From Pseudomonadota bacterium (GTDB lineage: Bacteria > Pseudomonadota > Alphaproteobacteria > Rhodobacterales > Rhodobacteraceae), in NCBI GenBank assembly GCA_038533575.1, contig JBCAYL010000001.1, positions 186,001 through 250,000 on the forward strand: a DNA stretch of 64,000 nucleotides, written 5' to 3'. Position numbers and translations under genes: made by a program. How positions within the stretch are numbered: the first letter of the stretch is position 1; each line of letters starts with the position of its first letter. The notes beneath the pieces were generated by a model. That model was not told the DNA's origin. It saw only the letters and a program-made list of their open reading frames with translations, and made no database searches. Below, piece after piece: positions 24,451 to 34,129 of this stretch.

Positions 24451-26232
24451 ATGGTCGAGCTACTGGGCATTGGGATGGAGGTCCAAGCCGCGCTGACGCT
24501 GGGCGTCGTCGTGTTGATGTTCGTGCTTTTCGTCCGGGAGACCTTTCCCACGGAGGTGGTGGCCATTTCGGGCGTGGCGCTGCTCCTCGGCCTCGGCATC
24601 CTGCCCTACACCGCCGCGCTCGACGTCCTGTCGAACCCCGCGCCTTGGACGATCGCGGCCATGTTCATCCTCATGGGCGCACTCGTGCGCACGGGCGCGC
24701 TCCATGCCTTCACGGCCTATGCTGATGGCCGCGCGGCCACGCAGCCGGCGCTGGCGGTGGGGCTTCTCATGCTCTTTGTCGTGCTCTCCTCGGCTTTCGT
24801 GTCGAACACGCCCGTCGTCGTGGTCATGATCCCGGTCTTCGTGCAGCTCGCGCGGACGCTGAACCTCGCGCCGTCGAAGCTCCTGATCCCGCTTTCCTAT
24901 GCCGCGATCCTCGGCGGGACGATGACGCTGATCGGCACCTCCACGAACCTCCTCGTGGACGGCGTGGCGCGGGACCAGGGCCTGGCGGCCTTCTCGATCT
25001 TCGAGATCACCCCGCTCGGGGTGATCATCGTGCTCTGGGGCGTCCTATACCTGCGCTTCATCGCGCCGCGGCTCCTGCCGGAGCGGCAGAGCATGGCGGC
25101 GATGCTGTCGGACCGCGCGAAGATGAAATTCTTCACCGAGGTGGCGGTGCCGGAAGGCTCCGCGCTCATCGGGCAGGAGGTGAGCCAGATCGACGTCTTC
25201 AAGCGCGAGGGCTCGCGGCTCATCGACGTGCTGCGCGGGGACGCCTCGCTCCGCCGCAACCTCAAGGGTGTCACCCTCGAGGCAGGCGACCGGGTGGTGC
25301 TGCGCACGGAGATGGCCGAGCTGCTGGGCCTTCAGAAGTCGAAGGACGTCGCCATGGTGGACAAGCTGAGCTCGGTTCAGACGGCCACGGTGGAGGTGCT
25401 GATCACGCCCGGCGCGCGCATGGTGGGGCGCTCGCTTGGCAACTTGCGTCTGCGCCGCCGTTACGGGGTCTACCCGCTGGCCGTGCACCGTCGTTCGCAG
25501 AATATCGGCCGCCAGCTCGACGATCTCGTCGTGCAGGTGGGGGACACGCTCCTGCTCGAGGGGGCGCCGGAGGATATCCAGCGGCTCGCGACCGACATGG
25601 GGCTGGTGGACGTCACAGCACCGAGCGAGCGCGCCTACCGGCGCAGCCACGCGCCCATCGTGCTGGCGGCGCTGGGCGGGCTCGTCCTCGCCGCGGGCCT
25701 CGGGCTCGCGCCGATCTTCATGCTCGCGGTGATCGCGGTGGCGGTGGTTTTCCTGACGCGCTGCATCGATGCCGACGAGGCGTTCTCCTTCGTGGACGGG
25801 CGCCTCCTCGCGCTCATTTTCGCCATGCTGGCCATTGGCGCGGCGCTCGAAGCCTCGGGCGCCGTCGCGCTCATCGTGAACGCGGTGGCCCCTGCGCTCT
25901 CCGGCCTGCCACCCTTCCTTATCGTCTGGGCGGTCTACCTGCTTACCTCGATCCTCACCGAGACGGTCTCCAACAATGCCGTGGCCGTGGTGGTGACGCC
26001 CATCGCCATCGGTCTGGCCACGGCCGTGGGCCTCGATCCCCGCGGGCTTGTGGTGGCGGTGATGGTGGCGGCGTCCTGCAGCTTTGCCACGCCCATCGGC
26101 TACCAGACCAACATGCTGGTCTACGGGCCCGGCGGGTACAAGTTCACTGATTTCCTGCGCGTGGGCATCCCGCTCAACCTGTCGGTGGGTCTCCTGGCGT
26201 CCGCGGTCATTCCGTTCATCTGGCCGCTCTGA
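24451..26232 (+). CDS. SLC13-family permease with two RCK_C (TrkA-C) domains
   Basis: A 593-residue ion transporter-superfamily protein. An N-terminal set of helices (about 10-200) carries the conserved VSNTPVVVVMIPVF and GTSTNLLVDG loops; two TrkA-C-like domains lie in a central cytoplasmic insert (about 225-300 and 310-385); a second set of helices follows with SNNAVAVVVTPIA and ATPIGYQTNMLVYGPGGY. Homologues are annotated as Na+/sulfate or dicarboxylate carriers, or as sulfur-compound permeases; substrate is open. ATG 24451 or 24475 could be the start. It faces a paralogue of the same length and layout. Confidence 0.87.
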   Translation: MVELLGIGMEVQAALTLGVVVLMFVLFVRETFPTEVVAISGVALLLGLGILPYTAALDVLSNPAPWTIAAMFILMGALVRTGALHAFTAYADGRAATQPALAVGLLMLFVVLSSAFVSNTPVVVVMIPVFVQLARTLNLAPSKLLIPLSYAAILGGTMTLIGTSTNLLVDGVARDQGLAAFSIFEITPLGVIIVLWGVLYLRFIAPRLLPERQSMAAMLSDRAKMKFFTEVAVPEGSALIGQEVSQIDVFKREGSRLIDVLRGDASLRRNLKGVTLEAGDRVVLRTEMAELLGLQKSKDVAMVDKLSSVQTATVEVLITPGARMVGRSLGNLRLRRRYGVYPLAVHRRSQNIGRQLDDLVVQVGDTLLLEGAPEDIQRLATDMGLVDVTAPSERAYRRSHAPIVLAALGGLVLAAGLGLAPIFMLAVIAVAVVFLTRCIDADEAFSFVDGRLLALIFAMLAIGAALEASGAVALIVNAVAPALSGLPPFLIVWAVYLLTSILTETVSNNAVAVVVTPIAIGLATAVGLDPRGLVVAVMVAASCSFATPIGYQTNMLVYGPGGYKFTDFLRVGIPLNLSVGLLASAVIPFIWPL

Positions 26233-26244
26233 CACCTCTGGCGC

Positions 26245-26269
26245 CCACGAATTTTGCAAAAATTCGTGG
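26245..26269. terminator. Bidirectional hairpin between convergent SLC13 genes
   Basis: CCACGAATTTT (26245-26255) and AAAATTCGTGG (26259-26269) are perfect inverted arms with GCA between, placed midway in the 41-base gap between two converging stops. The A/T-rich inner stem resembles the hairpins at 29458-29606. Confidence 0.7.
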
Positions 26270-26273
26270 TGCC

Positions 26274-28052
26274 TTACAGCGGCCAGACGACGAGGAGCGT
26301 CGGGATCGAGACAGCCACGATCAGGATCTCCAGCGGCAGTCCCATGCGCCAGTAGTCCCCGAAGCCGTAGCCGCCCGGCCCGAGGACGAGCGTGTTGTTC
26401 TTGTGACCTATGGGGGTGAGGAACGCCGCCGAGGCCGCCACCGCCACGGCCATGAGGAAGGGATCGGGCGAGACCTCGAGCGTGCGCGCCATCTCGATGC
26501 CCACAGGCGCGGCCACGATGGTCGTCGCGGTATTGTTGAGCACGTCCGACAGCGTCATCGTCACGAGCATGAGCACTGTGAGGATCGCCCAGGCGGGCAA
26601 TCCCTCCGTGAGCGAGATGAGTGCGCCGGCCAGAAGCTCCGTGCCGCCCGAGGTCTCGAGCGCCGCGCCGAGCGGGATCATCGAGCCGAGCAGCACCACC
26701 ACCGGCCACTCGATGTGATCGTAGATCTCCGTGATGGGCAGGATCTTGGCGAGGATGAAGCCCACCACCACCAGCCCGAGCGCCACGGGCAGGTAGATGA
26801 GCCCGAAGGACGCCGCGACCACCGCCGCGACAAAGAGCCCGATGGCGAGCCAGGTCTTGGAGTTCTCGGTCACGGCGAGCCCGCGATCGGCGAGGGGCAG
26901 CACGCCCAGCCAGTCTGTCACGTCCTGTACGGCCTCGGTGGGGGCCAGAAGCAGGAGGATGTCGCCGGTGCGGGTCTCGGTCTTCCGGATCTGCTTGGTG
27001 ATGCGTGTCCCGCGGCGGGAGATGCCCATGAGCACCGTGCGCTGGCGCCAGGAGAGGCCGATGGTCTGGGCGCTCTTGCCACGGATGCGGGAGCTGTCCT
27101 GGACGACCACCTCGAAGACGCTGAGCCCGTCGCCGCCCGCCTTGAGGGCGTCCTCGCGTTTCTGGTCGGAGACGCGCAGCTTGAGCGCCGTGCGGAATTC
27201 GTCCAGCGCCTCCGGGCTCGCTTCGATGACGAGGGCGTCACCCGGGCGGATGACGGCGTTTTGCGCGCTGCCGTAGCGCCGCTTGCCGTCCTGAACGAGG
27301 CCGAGGATGGCGACATCGGCCTTTTCGGCCTCGTCTTCGAGCGCGCCCACGCGGGTTCCGATGAGCGTACTGTCATCGGGCACTGTGAGCTCCGCCACGT
27401 ATTCGGCGAAGTCTTCGGCGATGGAGCCCGCGCCGTGACCCTCGCGGGACGGGATGAGGCGCCAGCCCACCAGCGCGACGAAGGCGATCCCCGCCAGCGC
27501 GGCCACCCCGCCCACGGGCGCGAAATCGAACATGCGGAAGGGCGCCCCCAGCGCTTCTTCCCGGATCGAGGCGATGATGATGTTGGGCGGGGTGCCGATG
27601 AGGGTGACCATGCCACCGAGGATCGTGGCGAAGGACAGCGGCATGAGCGTGAGCCCTACGGCGCGGCCCGCCTTTCGCGCGGTCTGGATGTCCACGGGCA
27701 TGAGGAGCGCGAGGGCCGCGACGTTGTTCATGAAAGCCGAAAGGATCCCGCCCACCGCGCCCATGAGCGTGATGTGACCGGCGAGGGGCCGGTCGGGCTC
27801 GACAAGGGTTCGCGTGATGAGAAAGACGGCACCCGAGCGCACGAGCCCGGCCGAGACAATGAGCACCAGCGCGACCACGAGGGTGGCCGGATGCCCGAAA
27901 CCCGCGAACGCCTCCGCGCTCGGGACGACGCCGGCCACCACCCCGACCATGAGTGCGCCGAAGGCGACGAGATCGTAGCGAAAGCGGCCCCAGAGAAGGA
28001 GGGCGAAGACGGCGGCGAAAAGGCTGAAGAGAATGATCTGGTCCGGCGTCAT
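26274..28052 (-). CDS. SLC13-family permease with two RCK_C (TrkA-C) domains (paralogue)
   Basis: A 592-residue transporter with the same layout as its convergent neighbour. N-terminal helices include the loop AFMNNVAALALLMPVDI and LIGTPPNIIIASIREEALG; TrkA-C domains are at about 205-290 and 300-380 (the second containing VLMGISRRGTRITKQIRKTE); the C-terminal half has VLNNTATTIVAAPVGIEMA and LTPIGHKNNTLVLGPGGYGF. The NNT motifs at both pseudo-symmetric sites are typical of Na+-coupled SLC13/DASS carriers. ATG at 28052. Substrate unknown; sulfate, a dicarboxylate or an organosulfur compound are possible by family. Confidence 0.88.
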   Translation of the reverse strand: MTPDQIILFSLFAAVFALLLWGRFRYDLVAFGALMVGVVAGVVPSAEAFAGFGHPATLVVALVLIVSAGLVRSGAVFLITRTLVEPDRPLAGHITLMGAVGGILSAFMNNVAALALLMPVDIQTARKAGRAVGLTLMPLSFATILGGMVTLIGTPPNIIIASIREEALGAPFRMFDFAPVGGVAALAGIAFVALVGWRLIPSREGHGAGSIAEDFAEYVAELTVPDDSTLIGTRVGALEDEAEKADVAILGLVQDGKRRYGSAQNAVIRPGDALVIEASPEALDEFRTALKLRVSDQKREDALKAGGDGLSVFEVVVQDSSRIRGKSAQTIGLSWRQRTVLMGISRRGTRITKQIRKTETRTGDILLLLAPTEAVQDVTDWLGVLPLADRGLAVTENSKTWLAIGLFVAAVVAASFGLIYLPVALGLVVVGFILAKILPITEIYDHIEWPVVVLLGSMIPLGAALETSGGTELLAGALISLTEGLPAWAILTVLMLVTMTLSDVLNNTATTIVAAPVGIEMARTLEVSPDPFLMAVAVAASAAFLTPIGHKNNTLVLGPGGYGFGDYWRMGLPLEILIVAVSIPTLLVVWPL

Positions 28053-28091
28053 GGCGCGACACTTGCGACAAGGCGCTCGGGGATCAAGAGC

Positions 28092-28583
28092 TTATCCGAG
28101 ATGCGGGCCGATGGGGGCAACGCCCTCCGCCTGCATCCTGTCGATGGTTTGGGCGGTGTTGGGCATGAAGCGCCCGCGCGGGCGCGCCTCCTGCCACCAT
28201 TGCCGGGCGCCGGGTGTCCGCAGGTGATCGAGCATCAGGTTATGGGTGGCAAGGCTGACATCGCGCATGGCGCGGGGGACGGTGCCTGAGTGCTTTTCGA
28301 AGTTGCCGATGATGTGGATGCCCTGCTCGAGCCAGTTGCCGAAGGCGAGCTTTTCGGCAGGCGTCAGGGCGCTGTAGTCGGCCTGCCCGCGGGTGATGAG
28401 ATCGGCCATGTGCGGATCGTTCGTCACGGCCTTGAAGGCGGTGAGGCTTTCGAGCAGGTGGCGCCAATTGGCGAGCCCGGTCTCGCGGTTCTGGGTCCGA
28501 AGCTCGAAAGCGAGAAAGAGAAGCGACGCGATCACTCCCGCCGCTGCGAGAAGATCGGCGATGTCGGCGAGGGTCGAAAGCAT
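28092..28583 (-). CDS. Hypothetical protein with one N-terminal membrane helix
   Basis: A 163-residue protein of unknown function. MLSTLADIADLLAAAGVIASLLFLAFELR gives one membrane segment (residues 5-27), then a charged, helical soluble part (RTQNRETGLANWRHLLES...; W..EA.PRGRFMPN near the end). This layout occurs in many short proteobacterial hypothetical proteins. ATG 28583 has GGAGGAG at an ideal distance. It is divergent from yebC (115 bases) and lies downstream of nothing on its strand, so is probably a single gene. Confidence 0.75.
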   Translation of the reverse strand: MLSTLADIADLLAAAGVIASLLFLAFELRTQNRETGLANWRHLLESLTAFKAVTNDPHMADLITRGQADYSALTPAEKLAFGNWLEQGIHIIGNFEKHSGTVPRAMRDVSLATHNLMLDHLRTPGARQWWQEARPRGRFMPNTAQTIDRMQAEGVAPIGPHLG

Positions 28584-28698
28584 GGGCGTCTCCTCCGGGC
28601 AGTGTGGTCGCGCGGACGCTCGGTGATGGGGCCTTGCGAGCGGTCTCGGGGCTGACCTATACACGCGCGACACGACACAGCTCTACCGGGAGAGACCC

Positions 28699-29451
28699 AT
28701 GGCAGGCCATTCCAAATGGGCGAATATCCAGCATCGCAAGGGGCGTCAGGACAAGCTGCGCGCCAAGCTCTTCTCGCGGCTCTCCAAGGAAATCACCGTG
28801 GCCGCCAAGATGGGCGATCCGGACCCCGAGAAGAACCCGCGCCTCCGGCTCGCCGTGAAGGAGGCCAAATCCAATTCCATGCCCAAGGACAATATCGAGC
28901 GCGCGATCTCGAAGGCCACGGGCGGGGACGGCGAGGATTACGAAGAGATCCGCTACGAGGGTTATGGACCCGGTGGGATCGCCATCATCGTGGAGACGAT
29001 GACCGACAACCGGAACCGTACGGCCTCGAATGTCCGCTCCACCTTCTCGAAGGCGGGCGGGAACCTGGGCGAGACAGGGTCGGTGAGCTTCATGTTCGAC
29101 CGCAAGGGTGAGGTGGTCTACCCGGCTGATGCGGGTGACGAGGACACGGTCATGATGGCCGCATTGGAGGCGGGCGCAGAGGATGTGGAGACCTCCGAGG
29201 AGGGGCACTTCATCTATTGCGCTGACACCGATCTCGCGGCGGTATCTGACGCGCTGGAAGCCGATCTCGGCGAGGCGGAGTCGACGAAGCTTATCTGGAA
29301 GCCGCAGACGACCACGGAGCTCGATCTCGAGGGCGTGCAGAAGGTCATGCGGCTCATGGAAGTGCTGGAAGACGACGATGACGTCCAGCGCGTGACGGCC
29401 AATCTGGAAGTCAGCGATGACGTCGCCGCGGAGCTCGAAGCGGCAGGCTGA
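28699..29451 (+). CDS. YebC/PmpR family protein (TACO1-like)
   Basis: A 250-residue protein of three domains starting [18 protein letters not shown], the invariant YebC N-terminus. Family members were long called DNA-binding regulators; recent work links YebC-type proteins to relief of ribosome stalling on proline-rich stretches, as for mitochondrial TACO1. The acidic C-terminal domain is complete. It is followed directly by a double A/T hairpin that probably ends the transcript. In many alphaproteobacteria yebC sits near ruvC; not so here. Confidence 0.95.
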   Translation: MAGHSKWANIQHRKGRQDKLRAKLFSRLSKEITVAAKMGDPDPEKNPRLRLAVKEAKSNSMPKDNIERAISKATGGDGEDYEEIRYEGYGPGGIAIIVETMTDNRNRTASNVRSTFSKAGGNLGETGSVSFMFDRKGEVVYPADAGDEDTVMMAALEAGAEDVETSEEGHFIYCADTDLAAVSDALEADLGEAESTKLIWKPQTTTELDLEGVQKVMRLMEVLEDDDDVQRVTANLEVSDDVAAELEAAG

Positions 29452-29457
29452 GCGTCC

Positions 29458-29501
29458 AAGACTTTTGCGAAAAGTCTTGCAAATTCCTTGCGAAGGAATT
29501 T
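29458..29501 (+). repeat. Double A/T-rich hairpin, family B, copy 1
   Basis: AAGACTTTT-gcg-AAAAGTCTT (29458-29478), two bases, then AAATTCCTT-gcg-AAGGAATTT (29481-29501). Starts seven bases after the yebC stop and may serve as its terminator. Confidence 0.8.
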
Positions 29502-29560
29502 GTGCCCGCGCCGCCAGGTCCGCCCGCTGATCCTCACGCTGTAAGTTACGCTGCCGCCGC

Positions 29561-29606
29561 CAAAACTCTTCGCAAGAGTTTTGCAAATTCCTTCGCAAGG
29601 AATTTG
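29561..29606 (+). repeat. Double A/T-rich hairpin, family B, copy 2
   Basis: CAAAACTCTT-cgc-AAGAGTTTTG (29561-29583) joined to CAAATTCCTT-cgc-AAGGAATTTG (29584-29606). The second hairpin is the same as in copy 1 apart from its loop; the first differs by a few paired changes that keep the stem. Confidence 0.8.
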
Positions 29607-29648
29607 GCGCTGCTTGCAGATACTCGAGCCCAGAGGCAGGGTGCGGCC

Positions 29649-30539
29649 ATGCGGCAACGGCCCCTCCTCGGCGTCTTCTGGATGGTCATCACCGGGCTTC
29701 TCTTCGTGGGGGTCGCGGCCGTCGTGAAGCATTTGGGCGGGCGCGTCCCCGCCGCCGAGGCCGCTTTCCTGCGCTATGTCCTCGGCCTCGTCTTCCTCCT
29801 TCCCATGATAGGACCCATGGTCCGCGAGGGTCTTTCGCGGGAGACGCTCGGCCTCTTCGGCATGCGCGGGGCCGCCCATGCGCTGGGCGTGATCCTCTGG
29901 TTTTACGCCATGGGCATCCTGCCGGTCGCGGAGGTCTCCGCCATGGGCTACCTCACGCCCATCGGGGTCACCATTGCCGCCGCGGTCTTTCTCGGCGAAC
30001 GCCTCGCCGTGCGGCGGATCCTCGCGATCTGCGTGGCCCTCCTCGGGGTCTTCGTGATCCTGCGGCCGGGCTTTCGCGAGGTGGAACTCGCCCACATCAC
30101 CATGCTGGGCACCACGGCTTTCTTCGCAGCGTCCTATCTCCTGGCCAAGGTGCTGGCGGATCGCGCGAGCCCTGCAATGGTTGTTGGCATGCTCTCGGTG
30201 ATGGTGCCGGTGGCGCTTGCGCCCTTCGCGGCCGCGGTCTGGGTCACGCCGAGCGGGGGCGACCTCGCCTGGCTCTTTCTCGTCGCGGCCTTTGCCACGG
30301 CGGGGCATTATACGATGACGCTCGCCTTCCAGGCCGCGCCGCTTATGGTGACGCAGCCTGTCCACTTCCTGCAGCTCGTCTGGGCCACCCTGGTTGGCCT
30401 CCTCCTCTTCGGGGAGCCGGTGGACAGCTTCGTCATCCTGGGCGGGCTCATGATCGTGGCTGCCGTGAGCTACATCACCTTTCGAGAGGCGCAGAAAAAG
30501 CGGGAAATCACGCCGGCGCCCAGCGCCACGAAGGGCTGA
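29649..30539 (+). CDS. DMT superfamily transporter (EamA domain)
   Basis: A 296-residue ten-helix membrane protein made of two EamA repeats. Typical features are LRYVLGLVFLLPMIGPMV in the first half, EVSAMGYLTPIGVTIAAAVF at the end of the first repeat, and VTQPVHFLQLVWATLVGLL with FGEPVDSF at the end of the second. Substrate unknown (family members export amino acids, riboflavin, SAM or others). ATG 29649. Its TGA directly abuts the stop of the convergent MFS gene with no gap. Confidence 0.87.
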   Translation: MRQRPLLGVFWMVITGLLFVGVAAVVKHLGGRVPAAEAAFLRYVLGLVFLLPMIGPMVREGLSRETLGLFGMRGAAHALGVILWFYAMGILPVAEVSAMGYLTPIGVTIAAAVFLGERLAVRRILAICVALLGVFVILRPGFREVELAHITMLGTTAFFAASYLLAKVLADRASPAMVVGMLSVMVPVALAPFAAAVWVTPSGGDLAWLFLVAAFATAGHYTMTLAFQAAPLMVTQPVHFLQLVWATLVGLLLFGEPVDSFVILGGLMIVAAVSYITFREAQKKREITPAPSATKG

Positions 30540-31766
30540 TCACTCCGCTGGCGCGGCGGCAAGCTGCGCGTCACGGTACCGCACGAAGAGGATCGCCAGG
30601 ACCCCGGCCGCGGATGTCGCGCACATGATGTAGATCAGCGGAAAGGCCGTGGCCCCATCGCCGAGCGCGGCCCCTGCGAGCGCCGAAAGCGCCGCGCCGC
30701 CACCCAGCATCATGGAGCCGCCGAGGCCCGAGGCGGTGCCTGCGAGCTTCGGGCGTACCGAGAGCATGCCCGAGGTGGCGTTGGGGATGACCATGCCGTT
30801 GCCGAGGCCCACGAAGGTCATGAAGGCAAAGAAGATCACCGCGCCTTGTAGCCCTGCCGCGAAGGTCGCCAGAAGCACGAGCATGCCGCCCGAACAGAGC
30901 AGGGAGCCCCAAAGGATCATGTTGTTGATCCCGAAGCGCACGGAGTAGCGCCCGGAAATCCAGTTTCCCGCGAAGTAGCCGATGGCGGGAGCGCCAAAAT
31001 AGATGCCGAGCTCCGAGGGCCCCATGCCGAAGACCTCCGCGCCGACATAGGGCGCGCCGCCCAGATAGGCGAAGAACGCGCCAGAGGAGAAGGCCGCGGC
31101 GAGGTTGTAGCCCCAGAAGCGCGGCGAGGTGAGAAGGGCAGGGTAGTCTCGCACCTGGTCGCGGAAACTGCTCTGCGTGAGCGGTGCCGTCTCGCCCAGA
31201 TCCGCCCAGGCCAGCGCGAAGAGGAGCCCACCCATGAGGAGCAGGAGCCAGAAATTCGCCTGCCAGCCAAACGCGTCATCGAGCCCGCCGCCGATGGCCG
31301 GGCCGATCATGGGCACCACGGACATGCCCATCGTAAGGTAGCCCAGCATGGAGGCGGCGCGGTCCTGGGTCACGAGATCGCGCACGATCGCACGGGACAG
31401 CACCATGCCCACCACGATAGCCGCCTGGGCCATGCGAAAGACCAAGAAGACCTCCACGCTGCGCGCCAGAAGCGTGCCCACGGTCGCCAGCATGAAGAGG
31501 ACGATACCGCCGAGCACCACGGGCCGCCGGCCAAAGCGGTCCGATATCGGCCCGATCACGAGCTGAAGCGCCGCGTTGAACCCGAGATAAAGCGCCACCG
31601 AGAGCTGCATGATGGCGTAATCGGTCTCGAAATACAGCGTCATGCCCGGCAGGGACGGCAGGAAGATATTCATGCCAAGCGCAGACACCCCGGCTAGGAG
31701 GATCAGCGTGGAGAGATGCGGCGGCGTGGTGCGGTCCAGGTAACGGACCTTTGCGGGATCGGGCAT
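30540..31766 (-). CDS. Bcr/CflA family multidrug efflux MFS transporter
   Basis: A 408-residue twelve-helix major facilitator. MSALGMNIFLPSLPGM in helix 1 and the loop motif GPISDRFGRRPVVLGG (motif A) are the Bcr/CflA pattern. Related pumps expel bicyclomycin, chloramphenicol, sulfathiazole or cysteine. ATG 31766 is preferred over an upstream in-frame start at 31805. It is divergent from pccB with a 195-base gap that is A-rich close to pccB. Confidence 0.9.
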   Translation of the reverse strand: MPDPAKVRYLDRTTPPHLSTLILLAGVSALGMNIFLPSLPGMTLYFETDYAIMQLSVALYLGFNAALQLVIGPISDRFGRRPVVLGGIVLFMLATVGTLLARSVEVFLVFRMAQAAIVVGMVLSRAIVRDLVTQDRAASMLGYLTMGMSVVPMIGPAIGGGLDDAFGWQANFWLLLLMGGLLFALAWADLGETAPLTQSSFRDQVRDYPALLTSPRFWGYNLAAAFSSGAFFAYLGGAPYVGAEVFGMGPSELGIYFGAPAIGYFAGNWISGRYSVRFGINNMILWGSLLCSGGMLVLLATFAAGLQGAVIFFAFMTFVGLGNGMVIPNATSGMLSVRPKLAGTASGLGGSMMLGGGAALSALAGAALGDGATAFPLIYIMCATSAAGVLAILFVRYRDAQLAAAPAE

Positions 31767-31961
31767 GGCAGAGAAGTAACGGAGCCGGGGGGAATTGCCA
31801 CGCACAAGCCGCCCGCGCGCTTCGCACAGAGAGCGCTGACCGCATCAGGATGTGTGCGCTAACGGGCGCGAAACAGGCCACATTTCCCTTTCATTGCGCC
31901 GCGATGCAGCATAACGAAAGAAAACTGCGCAACAAAGCAGCAATTCACCAAAGGGGGCCCC

Positions 31962-33494
31962 ATGACAGACATCCTCGGAGAGCTCGAAGACCGCCGCGAC
32001 GTGGCCCGCCTCGGCGGCGGAGAGGCCCGCGTGAAGGCCCAGCACGCCAAGGGCAAGCTCACGGCGCGGGAGCGCATCGACCTTCTCCTCGACGAAGGCT
32101 CCTTCGAGGAATTCGACATGTTCGTCACCCATCGCTGCACCGATTTCGGCATGGAGAAGATGAAGCCCCCGGGCGACGGCGTCGTCACCGGCTGGGGCAC
32201 GATCAACGGTCGGCAGGTCTATGTCTTCAGCCAGGACTTCACGGTCCTCGGCGGCTCCGTCTCGGCCACGCACGCCCAGAAGATCTGCAAGATCATGGAC
32301 ATGGCCATGCAGAACGGGGCGCCCGTCATCGGGATCAACGATTCAGGCGGCGCGCGGATTCAGGAGGGCGTGGACAGCCTCGCGGGCTACGGCGAGGTCT
32401 TCCAGCGCAATATCCTGGCCTCCGGCGTCGTCCCGCAGATCTCGGTCATCATGGGGCCGTGTGCGGGCGGGGCGGTCTATTCGCCAGCCATGACCGACTT
32501 TATCTTTATGGTGCGGGACTCGTCCTACATGTTCGTCACAGGGCCCGACGTGGTGAAGACCGTGACGAACGAGGTCGTGACTGCCGAAGAGCTCGGCGGG
32601 GCATCGACCCACACCAAGAAGAGCTCCGTCGCCGACGGGGCCTTCGAGAACGACGTGGAGGCGCTCGCGGAGGTGCGGCGGCTCGTGGACTTCCTGCCGC
32701 TCAACAACCGCTCCATGCCGCCCAAGCGGCCATTCTTCGATCCGCCCAGCCGGATTGACGAGAGCCTCGACACGCTCGTGCCCGCCAACCCCAACACGCC
32801 CTACGACATGAAGGAGCTGATCCACAAAACGGCGGACGAGGGCGACTTCTACGAGATCCAGGAAGACTTCGCGAAGAACATGATCACCGGCTTCATTCGG
32901 CTCGAAGGCTCCTCCGTGGGCGTGGTCGCCAACCAGCCCATGGTGCTCGCGGGCGTCCTCGACATCGACGGGGCGCGGAAGGCCGCGCGCTTCGTGCGCT
33001 TCTGCGACGCCTTCGAGATACCCGTTCTGACCTTTGTGGATGTGCCCGGCTTCCTGCCCGGGACGACGCAGGAATATGGTGGGGTCATCAAGCACGGTGC
33101 GAAGCTCCTCTTCGCTTATGGCGAGGCAACCGTGCCCAAGGTGACGGTCATCACGCGCAAGGCATATGGCGGCGCTTACGTTGTGATGGCCTCCAAGCAC
33201 TTGCGGGGCGATTTCAACTATGCCTGGCCCACCTCCGAAGTGGCCGTGATGGGCGCAAAGGGCGCCACGGAGATCCTGCACCGCGCCGATCTCGGGGACC
33301 CCGAGAAGACCGCGCAACACACGCGAGACTACGAAGACCGGTTCGCCAACCCGTTCGTCGCGGCCGAGCGCGGCTTCATCGACGAGGTGATCATGCCCCA
33401 TTCCACGCGCCGCCGCGTGTGCCGGGCGTTTGCCTCCCTCCGCGGCAAGAAACTGACCAACCCGTGGAAGAAGCACGACAACATTCCGCTCTAG
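31962..33494 (+). CDS. pccB: Propionyl-CoA carboxylase beta subunit (carboxyltransferase)
   Basis: A 510-residue biotin-dependent carboxyltransferase. N domain (about 20-270) contains [18 protein letters not shown], the oxyanion stretch [16 protein letters not shown] and [16 protein letters not shown]; the C domain has [17 protein letters not shown] and the acyl-CoA pocket [15 protein letters not shown]. Length and motifs match PccB (propionyl-CoA to methylmalonyl-CoA) rather than acetyl-CoA or methylcrotonyl-CoA forms. Its partner pccA begins 2.4 kb downstream on the same strand and scpA follows, so substrate assignment is well supported by context. ATG 31962 follows AAAGGGGG. Confidence 0.95.
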   Translation: MTDILGELEDRRDVARLGGGEARVKAQHAKGKLTARERIDLLLDEGSFEEFDMFVTHRCTDFGMEKMKPPGDGVVTGWGTINGRQVYVFSQDFTVLGGSVSATHAQKICKIMDMAMQNGAPVIGINDSGGARIQEGVDSLAGYGEVFQRNILASGVVPQISVIMGPCAGGAVYSPAMTDFIFMVRDSSYMFVTGPDVVKTVTNEVVTAEELGGASTHTKKSSVADGAFENDVEALAEVRRLVDFLPLNNRSMPPKRPFFDPPSRIDESLDTLVPANPNTPYDMKELIHKTADEGDFYEIQEDFAKNMITGFIRLEGSSVGVVANQPMVLAGVLDIDGARKAARFVRFCDAFEIPVLTFVDVPGFLPGTTQEYGGVIKHGAKLLFAYGEATVPKVTVITRKAYGGAYVVMASKHLRGDFNYAWPTSEVAVMGAKGATEILHRADLGDPEKTAQHTRDYEDRFANPFVAAERGFIDEVIMPHSTRRRVCRAFASLRGKKLTNPWKKHDNIPL

Positions 33495-33506
33495 CAACGA
33501 CATCCC

Positions 33507-33552
33507 GGGGCTCTGCCCCCGAACACCGAGGTAGATGGCCCAAGGAAGACGA
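33507..33552 (+). repeat. Possible diverged family A repeat
   Basis: GGGGCTCTGCCCCC (33507-33520) forms a hairpin and is followed by GAGGTA (33528-33533) and an A/G-rich end, the same order as family A (GC hairpin, GAGGTAC, then AAAGAA). It lies just before the RidA gene. Similarity beyond GAGGTA is weak. Confidence 0.4.
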
Positions 33553-33560
33553 GACCTCCC

Positions 33561-33956
33561 GTGACTGACCCGACCTTCCACATGATCGATGGCGGCCCGC
33601 GGCCCGTGGCGCCGTTCTCCCACGCGGTGGAGGCCGATGGCTGGGTCATTCTCACCGGGCAGATGCCGACGGACCCCGACGCGCCTGATGCGCCCTTGCC
33701 CGAGGGGGTGGAAGCGCAGACGCGGGCGGTCATGCGCAACCTCGAAATCGTGCTCCGAGGCGTGGGGCTGGATCTCAGCCATGTCGTGCAGTGCCGATGT
33801 TTTTTGACGGAATTCGACCGCGACTACAGCGCCTTCAATGCCACCTACGAGACCTATTTTCCCCCGGATCGGCGGCCCGCGCGCACGACGGTGGGGGTGA
33901 CCGGGCTCGCGGTGGGCGCGCTCGTGGAGATAGACTGCGTGGCCCGGCGACCATGA
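33561..33956 (+). CDS. RidA family protein (reactive enamine/imine deaminase type)
   Basis: A 131-residue YjgF/YER057c/UK114 protein. Family features: PFSHAVEADGWVILTGQMP, NLEIVLRGVGLDLSHVV and the C-terminal RPARTTVGVTGLAVGALVEID, in which the Arg in RPARTT binds the substrate carboxylate in RidA. RidA proteins hydrolyse reactive 2-aminoacrylate made by PLP enzymes; subfamilies differ. Start GTG 33561. It stands between pccB and the small-gene set leading to pccA, so may be co-transcribed. Confidence 0.88.
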   Translation: MTDPTFHMIDGGPRPVAPFSHAVEADGWVILTGQMPTDPDAPDAPLPEGVEAQTRAVMRNLEIVLRGVGLDLSHVVQCRCFLTEFDRDYSAFNATYETYFPPDRRPARTTVGVTGLAVGALVEIDCVARRP

Positions 33957-34129
33957 CGAATTTGGTTTGTTTCTCTTCTTTCTGGGCTCAATTGCCGGGG
34001 CGCATGCGTCATTACATGCCGTTGGGGAAACGGGCTGTTGCGGGGAATCGCTGTATACGGCAATCTGCAGTCTCTATTGCTCGCCACCTTCGGGTTGAGA
34101 GCTGCGCAGCCCCATCCGGGAGGACTCTG

